Source of the DNA: Candidatus Campbelliibacteriota bacterium
GTDB taxonomy: Bacteria; Patescibacteriota; Minisyncoccia; UBA9983
Length of the DNA: 15,501 nucleotides
Assembly: GCA_003231675.1 (NCBI GenBank)
Contig: QIJB01000089.1
Span: forward strand, 1-15,501
Direction: 5' to 3'
Shown: positions 1 through 5,918 of the stretch, one piece after another
Layout of the letters: every line of letters begins with the position of its first letter
Position numbering within the stretch: the first letter of the stretch is position 1
Translations under genes and position numbers: made by a program
Notes under the pieces: model-generated
What the model was told of the DNA's origin: nothing
What the model saw: the letters and a program-made list of their open reading frames with translations, nothing else
The model's database searches: none

Positions 1-630
1 ATTTCTGTTGACAAGATACTTTTGGTCAAGGATCTGAGATCTTAAGTGTTCTTGTTTTTCTTTTTCCATTTGTTCTTGCTCCTTTTTTTCGCCCAAGACC
101 GTTATCGTCGTTCTAAGTTCATTGAGATTGTCTTTGATTTTTTTTTGAACATTTTTCATTTTTTCCAAATCGCCGAAAAAATCGGAAAAACTGTCATTCG
201 CCAAGGTTATTTCCACCAGAGAACGCGATTCCGATTCATTCATTCGCCTGATGATTTCCCCCATGATTTTTTTTCTTTCAGAGATACCATCCGTTTTCCC
301 GCTAATTTCCATATTCAATTTCTCAATATTAAGGGCGGATTCTTCTATTTTTTTTTGCGTAAGATAAATTGAGGTATTCAACGATTTGGCATTTAATCCC
401 AAACGATACAGCTCGTTTTTGAGCGTATTCTTTGTTCCGATTACGGAATTGAGTTGCTGTTGATATTTTTTAATGTCTTTTTCAATGCCTGGGATTTGAT
501 TGCGCCTTTGCTTTATTTGATTTTGCAATTCGCTTATTTTGGAAGCGCCGGCGCCGGAAGTCAGCAAAAAAAAGCCAAGGGTTGCCAGTAAAAATAAAAA
601 CGCGTTTTTTTTATAATTTATTGATGGCAT
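1..630 (-). CDS. Exported EnvC/PcsB-like coiled-coil protein, partial (C-terminus outside window)
   Basis: The frame is open from ATG at 630 to the left edge, giving 210 codons without a stop. Residues 1-29 form a signal peptide: YKKN gives the basic end, a Phe/Leu-rich core follows, and AGA at 27-29 before Ser30 fits a signal peptidase I site. The rest is Lys/Glu/Gln-rich heptad sequence (SKISELQNQIKQRRNQI, then a long helix), with a break at LVEITLANDSFSDFFGDLE. That break resembles the SFSDF segment of EnvC, PcsB and CwlO-type proteins, where coiled coils precede an M23 peptidase or CHAP domain. The expected role is cutting peptidoglycan, or activating amidases, outside the membrane during division. 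The catalytic domain is not in view, so enzyme versus activator is undecided. The start lies 20 bases inside the end of gltX, which suggests translational coupling, and it follows ftsW, murG and gltX on the same strand. Family assignment is fairly secure from the N-terminal pattern only. Confidence 0.7.
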   Translation of the reverse strand, partial: MPSINYKKNAFLFLLATLGFFLLTSGAGASKISELQNQIKQRRNQIPGIEKDIKKYQQQLNSVIGTKNTLKNELYRLGLNAKSLNTSIYLTQKKIEESALNIEKLNMEISGKTDGISERKKIMGEIIRRMNESESRSLVEITLANDSFSDFFGDLEKMKNVQKKIKDNLNELRTTITVLGEKKEQEQMEKEKQEHLRSQILDQKYLVNRN

Positions 631-1951
631 TTTGCAAGCGATTAATTGTTTCTTTTTTGCCTAAAATTTCAGCGACGGAAAAAGGGTCCGGTGATTTATC
701 AACTCCTGTCAACGCCATTCTGAATGGCCACAAGACATTCCCTCTCCCCTGCTCCTCAGCGTAATCCCATATCATTTTTTTTACCTCTTCGCCAGAAAAG
801 ACTGTTTCATCAAGCGGTTTCAAAAGCTTGAGAATCTCCTCAAGATGTTTTTTTGTTGCAGTCAAGTCCTTTTCTTTTTTCCATAGAAGTTTTTCTTTCT
901 CGTATTTAGGCTGTTCAAAAAAGTATTCTATCTCCCCCCCCGCTTCCGCCAGAGTGTTCATTCTTTCCCGTTTAATTTCAATAATTTTTTTAATTTTTTC
1001 TTTTTGGTCTTCCTGAAAGCTGACGGCTGAAAGCTGACGGCTTAAGTACGGCAAACAAAGTTCTGTCAGTCTGTCAATGTCCATTTTTTTAATATACTGG
1101 CTGTTCAGCCAATTAAGCCGGTCCGTATTGAAAACCGCTCCGCCTTTTTGGATTTTTTTCAGGGAGAATTCTTTGATAAGTTCGTCCATACTGAAAATTT
1201 CCCTTTCATCGCCGGGGTTCCATCCCAAGAACGCCATAAAGTTGACGAACGCTTCGGGCAAGTATCCCTTTTCGCGGTATTCGTTCACGGAAGCCGCTCC
1301 ATGCCGTTTGGAGAGCTTGGACCGGTCGGCGCCCAAAATAAGCGGTATGTGCGCGTATATGGGCCGTGAAGCGCCGATTGCGTCCTGGATGAGTATTTGC
1401 CTCGGCGTGTTGGAAATATGGTCCTCACCCCTTATGATGTGCGTAATTCCAATCTCAAAATCGTCCACGACAACCGCCAAATGATACAGTGGAGTTTCCT
1501 CGTCTTTGGCGATAACAAAGTCCCCTAATTCCGCGGTATCAAATTCAATTTCTCCGCGGATTTCGTCGTTGAATTTGACCTTCGTATTGGGATTTTTGAA
1601 GCGAATGACCGACTTGCTTTTGCCTTCTTTTTCTTCCGAAATGAACGCTTTTCCATCGCTCAACAATTTCTGAATGTATTTTTTGTAAATCTCTCCCCTT
1701 TCGCTCTGTCTGTAAAATTCATCCCATTCAATACCAAGCCATTTCAGCCCGTTCAAAATATCGTCCTCGTATTCTTTTTTTGAGCGTTCTTTGTCCGTGT
1801 CTTCAATCCGCAAAACAAACTCGCCACCGTTCTGCCGCGCGAATAAATAATTAAACAACGCCGTCCTCGCCCCGCCCACATGCAAAACTCCCGTCGGTGA
1901 CGGCGCGAACCGAGTGCGAATCTCTTTGTTTTTTTGGGTAAGTTCGTTCAT
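611..1951 (-). CDS. gltX: Glutamyl-tRNA synthetase (compact, class I)
   Basis: This cytoplasmic class I aminoacyl-tRNA synthetase charges tRNA-Glu. Near the N-terminus FAPSPTGVLHVGGARTALFN holds the HIGH-type motif as HVGG (residues 24-27). The KMSKS-type motif is KLSKR at 212-216, followed by HGA. The C-terminal anticodon-binding part ends with the typical pattern of LW, MALTG, SPDPFSVAEILGKKETINRL. At 446 residues it is slightly short. The segment after LLSDGKAF goes almost directly to VIRFKNP, whereas many bacterial enzymes carry about 20-30 more residues there, often with Cys ligands; no Cys is present in that segment here. A heptanucleotide repeat lies in the coding sequence at 1013-1042 and a run of eight G codes for Gly-Gly-Glu near 934-941. 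The ATG is 2 bases after the murG stop, and the end overlaps the downstream envC-like gene by 20 bases. Whether it also mischarges tRNA-Gln cannot be told from this window. Confidence 0.96.
   Translation of the reverse strand: MNELTQKNKEIRTRFAPSPTGVLHVGGARTALFNYLFARQNGGEFVLRIEDTDKERSKKEYEDDILNGLKWLGIEWDEFYRQSERGEIYKKYIQKLLSDGKAFISEEKEGKSKSVIRFKNPNTKVKFNDEIRGEIEFDTAELGDFVIAKDEETPLYHLAVVVDDFEIGITHIIRGEDHISNTPRQILIQDAIGASRPIYAHIPLILGADRSKLSKRHGAASVNEYREKGYLPEAFVNFMAFLGWNPGDEREIFSMDELIKEFSLKKIQKGGAVFNTDRLNWLNSQYIKKMDIDRLTELCLPYLSRQLSAVSFQEDQKEKIKKIIEIKRERMNTLAEAGGEIEYFFEQPKYEKEKLLWKKEKDLTATKKHLEEILKLLKPLDETVFSGEEVKKMIWDYAEEQGRGNVLWPFRMALTGVDKSPDPFSVAEILGKKETINRLQNAINKL
1013..1042. repeat. Heptanucleotide repeat inside gltX (two 14-base units)
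   Basis: On the plus strand the 14-base unit GAAAGCTGACGGCT occurs twice in tandem at 1015-1028 and 1029-1042. The periodicity extends two bases leftward to 1013, so the periodic tract is 30 bases, a multiple of three. Each unit splits into two related heptamers, CTGAAAG and CTGACGG, which alternate. It encodes SRQLSAVSFQ in a linker between the catalytic body and the helical anticodon-binding region of GltX, so it keeps the frame open. Confidence 0.85.
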
Positions 1952-1953
1952 TT

Positions 1954-3081
1954 TTATGAATGCTCCAACGCCAAGTTTATTATTTCGCGGGCGATTTTTT
2001 CCGCGGCGTCCGGGGTGGAGAATTTTTTCGCCGCCTCTCCCATCACTTTCATTTTTTCCTTATCGCCTATCAAGCGATCTATCTCAGATTGCAAAACATG
2101 AGGGGAAAGATTCGTTTCTTCTATCACATCGGCGGCCCCCACTTTCGCGTAAGAATAGGCGTTCGCGCGCTGGTGGTCCTGGGCGGAGTTTTTCAGCGGT
2201 ATGAGAATGCTTGGCAAGCCGGAAGCGGCTATTTCAAAAATCGCTCCGGCGCTGGCGCGGGAAACGACCAAATTTGCCGCGCCATATGCCATCCGCATGG
2301 CATCCAAATTAAGGTATGGAAAGAGATGATAACGCGAAGAATAAGGGGAGTTTTCCAAAACGATTGAACTTCTGTTTTTTGTGTCAGTGAAATTGTTTTT
2401 TCCGCATTGGTGTATAATTTGGTATTTTTTGACGAGTTCAGGAAGGATGTCCAGAAGATTGTCGTTTATCACACGAGCGCCTTGCGACCCCCCCATGACG
2501 AGAATTATAGGCAATCCTTCCTCAAGGTTGAGGAATTCTTTCGCTCCCGTTTTTGCCGGAATGAACAATTCCGCGCGCACTGGATTTCCAGTCAACGCGG
2601 TTTTTTCTTTCCGAAAATATTTTTGCGCTTCCGGAAAAGAAATAGCCACTTTTTTGGCGAATTTTCCGGACCAGTGGTTGACCTTGCCGGGAATGGCGTC
2701 CGAATCATGTATTATGAGTGGAATGCCGAAAAATCTGGCGGCGAAAACAGCCGGAAAACTGGCATAGCCTCCCTTACTGAAGACGACATCCGGAAAATCA
2801 AAGAAAATACTGATTACGGCTTTCAGCGCTCCCATAATCGTTTTGAAAAAATCCGTCACATTCAAGAGAGAAAAGTATCTTCTTATTTTCCCGGAAGAAA
2901 CCTTTTTAAAACGCACTCCTTTTTGGCGAAGCAATTCCTTATCATAAGGAGTGTCTGACATAAAAATAATGTCAGACACGATAATCTTTTCCTCTTCTAT
3001 TATTTTATTGAGAGAATCAATGATTGCGATTATTGGGTAAAAATGACCGCCCGTTCCCCCGCCCGTGAATAAAATTTTCAT
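1954..3081 (-). CDS. murG: MurG, lipid I N-acetylglucosaminyltransferase
   Basis: MurG transfers GlcNAc from UDP-GlcNAc to lipid I at the inner face of the membrane, giving lipid II. The GT-B fold signatures are present: GGTGGHFYP at residues 7-15, the SKGGYASFPAVFAA stretch followed by IHDSDAIPGKVN (usually HEQNAVPG in model species), GGSQGARVIN starting at residue 197, and a nucleotide-sugar site reading SRASAGAIFEIAASGLPSILIP and then DHQ at 302-304 with RANA. A hydrophobic, basic-flanked patch around FFKTIMGALKAVISIFFDFP fits membrane association. The length of 375 is ordinary. The ATG at 3081 is chosen because it puts the G-loop at its normal distance; no clear Shine-Dalgarno sequence precedes it. 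It follows ftsW by 12 bases and precedes gltX by 2, so one transcript is likely. Confidence 0.97.
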   Translation of the reverse strand: MKILFTGGGTGGHFYPIIAIIDSLNKIIEEEKIIVSDIIFMSDTPYDKELLRQKGVRFKKVSSGKIRRYFSLLNVTDFFKTIMGALKAVISIFFDFPDVVFSKGGYASFPAVFAARFFGIPLIIHDSDAIPGKVNHWSGKFAKKVAISFPEAQKYFRKEKTALTGNPVRAELFIPAKTGAKEFLNLEEGLPIILVMGGSQGARVINDNLLDILPELVKKYQIIHQCGKNNFTDTKNRSSIVLENSPYSSRYHLFPYLNLDAMRMAYGAANLVVSRASAGAIFEIAASGLPSILIPLKNSAQDHQRANAYSYAKVGAADVIEETNLSPHVLQSEIDRLIGDKEKMKVMGEAAKKFSTPDAAEKIAREIINLALEHS

Positions 3082-3093
3082 TTGTTTGTGTTT

Positions 3094-4200
3094 TTAAACT
3101 TTCTCTTTGGCGTATTTTGAGATATTGAGCAATATCCCTATCTCCGCCAAGGTTATCGCCATTGCCGAGCCTCCCTGGCTGATGAATATCAGTGGCAATC
3201 CGGTAAGTGGGAGCAACCCGACCATTGAAGCGATATTGATAAACGATTGCGATATTATAAGTATAACAATTCCCGACGCCAACAGTCCAGCAAAGCTGTC
3301 TGGGGCGCGGGAAGAAATAAGCAATCCTCTTCCCGTAAAAATAATAAAAAAAGCGAGCAGGAACAAACCTCCCGCGAAACCAAATTCTTCGGCGAAAACG
3401 GCGAAGATGGAATCCCCTATCGGTTCCGGGAGATAGTTGAATTTTTGAATGCTCATTCCGAATCCTCTTCCGAAAGAGCCTCCCGAACCGACGGCAATCA
3501 TTGATTGGTTGAGTTGATACCCTATTCCCTGAGTGTCAGAGGAGGGATTGAGGAAAACTTGCATTCTTGACATAGCATGCGGTTTTATGAATATTAGCGC
3601 TCCAAGAAGAGCAAATCCCAAAAAAACGGCAATGGCGACATGACCTAATTTTCCTCCGCCAATAAAAAACATTGCCAAACTGGTGATGGCAACCACGCCC
3701 ATTGTCCCCAAATCAGGTTCCATAATGAGTAAAAGCGCGACAAAACCCGTAATAATCAGAAAAGGGATAAATCCATATGTGAATGATGTGATTTGCTTCT
3801 TGTGGGAGCTTATCCAAGAAGCCAGATAGACGATAAAACCGAATTTAAGGAATTCCGAGGGCTGGAAGGATATCGGTCCGAGCGACAGCCACCTTCTGGC
3901 TCCGCCGTGCCGAAAGCCGAGATAAGATTGAAATACGAGAATGGTGACAAAAAAAGAAAAAATAAAAATCGGTGTGGCGTATTTTTTCCAATTTTTATAA
4001 GAAATCTGGGATGTAATCAGAAACAAAATGACTCCCACTCCAACGCCAAGAACGATTTGTTTGGAAACGACATTTAAAAAACCGGCCCCTTTTCTGTTTA
4101 GGAGTCCCAATGAGGCGGATGCCAGTATGAATATTCCCATTAGAATCAGAATTCCGACGATACCTAAAAAAATTTTATCGTAATTTTTACGGCGGCTCAT
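3094..4200 (-). CDS. ftsW: FtsW/RodA SEDS-family peptidoglycan polymerase, FtsW type
   Basis: This polytopic membrane protein, with roughly ten hydrophobic segments in 368 residues, belongs to the SEDS glycosyltransferases that polymerise lipid II, normally with a class B PBP partner. Diagnostic stretches are RRWLSLGPISFQPSEFLKF around residue 100, EPDLGT at 161-166 (the Asp region needed for activity in the family), EEFGFAG starting at 271, and near the end GLLPLTGLPLIFISQGGSA. The last matches the FtsW form GLLPTTGLPLPFISYGGSS, with Gln in place of Tyr. Adjacency to murG supports FtsW over RodA, and the division role is inferred from that. The start at 4200 gives a short basic N-terminus (MSRRKNYDK) before the first membrane span. 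A 93-base gap separates it from the upstream amidohydrolase gene; a TACAAT sequence at 4207-4202 is the only -10-like element there and has no good -35. Confidence 0.94.
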   Translation of the reverse strand: MSRRKNYDKIFLGIVGILILMGIFILASASLGLLNRKGAGFLNVVSKQIVLGVGVGVILFLITSQISYKNWKKYATPIFIFSFFVTILVFQSYLGFRHGGARRWLSLGPISFQPSEFLKFGFIVYLASWISSHKKQITSFTYGFIPFLIITGFVALLLIMEPDLGTMGVVAITSLAMFFIGGGKLGHVAIAVFLGFALLGALIFIKPHAMSRMQVFLNPSSDTQGIGYQLNQSMIAVGSGGSFGRGFGMSIQKFNYLPEPIGDSIFAVFAEEFGFAGGLFLLAFFIIFTGRGLLISSRAPDSFAGLLASGIVILIISQSFINIASMVGLLPLTGLPLIFISQGGSAMAITLAEIGILLNISKYAKEKV

Positions 4201-4293
4201 TATTGTATTATTTTGTCTTAATGGAATTAAGGCTCCAAGATTTTTTAAAAGAGAGGATTAAAAACATCAGCCACACTCGGTCATTCTTCTTTT

Positions 4294-5883
4294 TCATTCC
4301 TTTTTGACAACTTCCCCCGCGAATTTTTCAGCGAGTTCGTTTTCGCTCAAAACCAATTGTCCGTTGACAATGACATATTCAATGCCTTTTGAAAACTGAA
4401 AAGGGTTTTGGTAAGTTGCCATATCTGATATTTCTTTCGGATTGAATATGACTATGTCGGCCTTGTTTCTTTTTGCAATAATCCCTCTGTTTTTTATTCC
4501 CAAGATAAATGCCGGCAAGCCTGTCATTTTATGAATGATTTCTTCCCATGTCGCTTTCCCCTCTTCCGCGACGAACATCTTTAGAGCTTTGGGAAAGGCA
4601 CCAAATGATCTGGGATGGGGTAAATCCCGTTTAGGGTTCAATATTTGAGATTTTAAATTATCTCCGTCATAACCCACTCCATCCGAGGCAATCGCTGCAT
4701 ATTCTTGTTTCGCCAATTCCCGGATATTATCCGTTGAAATAACCTCACTGAACATGGAAACATGCAAATCGTTTATCAAGAGAAGATTAAGAATGAGTTC
4801 TTCTGGTGAAAGTTCGGTTGATACGCTCAATTCGGCGATGCTTTTCCCGAGGTTTTCCTGCTCGTAAAAAGATGAAGCAACTGTTATCTTGTCATAATGA
4901 AGCGTCAAATTTTTCAAATATTCAACCACTTCCTTTCTCCTTTCGTCATCACGTGACTCAAGAATGGTCGCTATATCTTTACTGTTCATTTTTCTCAGCC
5001 ATGCCGGCAAAAGCATAAAAAGATCTGAACCCGTTCTCTTGTAAGGAAAAAAATCAAGAGTCAATTCTATTCCCCCGAAAAGGGCTTTTTTGCGCGCTCC
5101 GTCCATCATTTTCAAAGCGTCTTCAAGTAATGGCCAAGAACTCCTGCCCAACACCTTAAAATGGGAAATATGAAGACGCGCCCCGCTTTTCCTGGATAAT
5201 TGAATCAAGCGGGATATTGCCGGAAGAATATTTTTTCCTTCATCTTCAAGGTGTTGTGTTGACACCCCTTTGTTCTTGGCGACAACCTTGAGCAATTCCA
5301 CTAAGTCGTCATCGCCCAAAGAATTCATTCGGACTGATCCAAGGTGAGCGGAAAGTCCGAATGCCCCTTCTTTGAATGACTTTTCCAAAAGGAATTTCAT
5401 TTGATCAAGCTCTCCATCCGTTGAATCAAAGAGTGTCCGTAGTCCGACCATACTGGCAAAATTGATTCCCATGCGAATTTTTTCCAGTTCATAGAACAAT
5501 TCGTCCATTGTTTGCCAGTTTACATTTGTTTTTGAAACTTCAACCCATTTGTCAACGCTTTTCAACCCTTTTTTGCCTACCAACGGAGCGATTGAAGATC
5601 CGCAACTTCCTCCCACTATAGTGGTTACTCCTTGCCGGATTAAACTCTCTTGCAAAGGGTCGGTGAAGAGTGTCCAGTGGGTGTCCGAGTGGTTGGTCAA
5701 GTCTATAAAACCCGGGCAGACATATTTCCCTTCGGCGTCAATAATCCTGATGGCATCATCGCCTTTCAAGTCTCCGATTTTCTTAATTTCTTTCCCGCTG
5801 ACGGCAACATCCATTTTTTCCGCCTTACGGCCGGATCCGTCAATGACATTGCCGTTTTTTATTAGTATGTCGTAATAAGCCAT
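4294..5883 (-). CDS. N-acyl-D-amino-acid deacylase-like amidohydrolase (altered HxH site)
   Basis: This 529-residue protein belongs to the amidohydrolase superfamily, D-aminoacylase group. Such enzymes hydrolyse N-acyl-D-amino acids, and relatives act on D-residue peptides. Family landmarks are LIKNGNVIDGSG at the N-terminus, PGFID, GGSCGSSIAP with Cys94, TQHLEDEG with His211, LHISHFKVLG with His241, and ASDGVGYDGD with Asp401, then a C-terminal strand typical of the family (ADIVIFNPKEI, VIVNGQLVL). By analogy with Alcaligenes D-aminoacylase, Cys94, His211 and His241 would hold the tightly bound zinc, and Asp401 is the catalytic acid. The usual His-x-His after PGFID is Thr63-Asn64-His65, so the first His is missing. 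The ATG at 5883 follows a weak AGAAG. It sits upstream of ftsW and murG, so a role in wall fragment or D-amino acid turnover is plausible but unproven. Substrate unknown. Confidence 0.85.
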   Translation of the reverse strand: MAYYDILIKNGNVIDGSGRKAEKMDVAVSGKEIKKIGDLKGDDAIRIIDAEGKYVCPGFIDLTNHSDTHWTLFTDPLQESLIRQGVTTIVGGSCGSSIAPLVGKKGLKSVDKWVEVSKTNVNWQTMDELFYELEKIRMGINFASMVGLRTLFDSTDGELDQMKFLLEKSFKEGAFGLSAHLGSVRMNSLGDDDLVELLKVVAKNKGVSTQHLEDEGKNILPAISRLIQLSRKSGARLHISHFKVLGRSSWPLLEDALKMMDGARKKALFGGIELTLDFFPYKRTGSDLFMLLPAWLRKMNSKDIATILESRDDERRKEVVEYLKNLTLHYDKITVASSFYEQENLGKSIAELSVSTELSPEELILNLLLINDLHVSMFSEVISTDNIRELAKQEYAAIASDGVGYDGDNLKSQILNPKRDLPHPRSFGAFPKALKMFVAEEGKATWEEIIHKMTGLPAFILGIKNRGIIAKRNKADIVIFNPKEISDMATYQNPFQFSKGIEYVIVNGQLVLSENELAEKFAGEVVKKE

Positions 5884-5898
5884 ATTTTGTGCTTCTTT

Positions 5899-5918
5899 TA
5901 GTATAAAATTTTATACTA
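5899..5918. promoter_or_regulatory. 20-bp perfect palindrome before the amidohydrolase gene
   Basis: TAGTATAAAATTTTATACTA reads identically on both strands. It includes the TAG stop of the 839-residue gene (5916-5918) and ends 15 bases before the ATG at 5883. Each arm contains TATACT, close to a -10 box, though I find no good -35 at 16-18 bases. It may be an operator, a promoter core, or a weak AT-only hairpin; no T-run follows, so a terminator is less likely. Confidence 0.5.

Noticed and set aside
604..613. Eight-base T run at the gltX/EnvC-like overlap as a programmed frameshift site
   Set aside because: The downstream gene has its own ATG and signal peptide and gltX ends at its normal C-terminus, so no fusion is needed.
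4201..4293. Promoter or terminator in the 93-base gap before ftsW
   Set aside because: Only a TACAAT touching the start region and a 6-bp inverted repeat (4217-4231) are visible. There is no matching -35 and no G-C stem with a T-run, so neither is annotated as a feature.
4294..4296. TGA as a glycine codon, as in some CPR lineages (Gracilibacteria, Absconditabacteria)
   Set aside because: TGA ends the amidohydrolase and PNPOx-like genes at sensible family lengths, and no in-frame TGA interrupts the conserved genes here.
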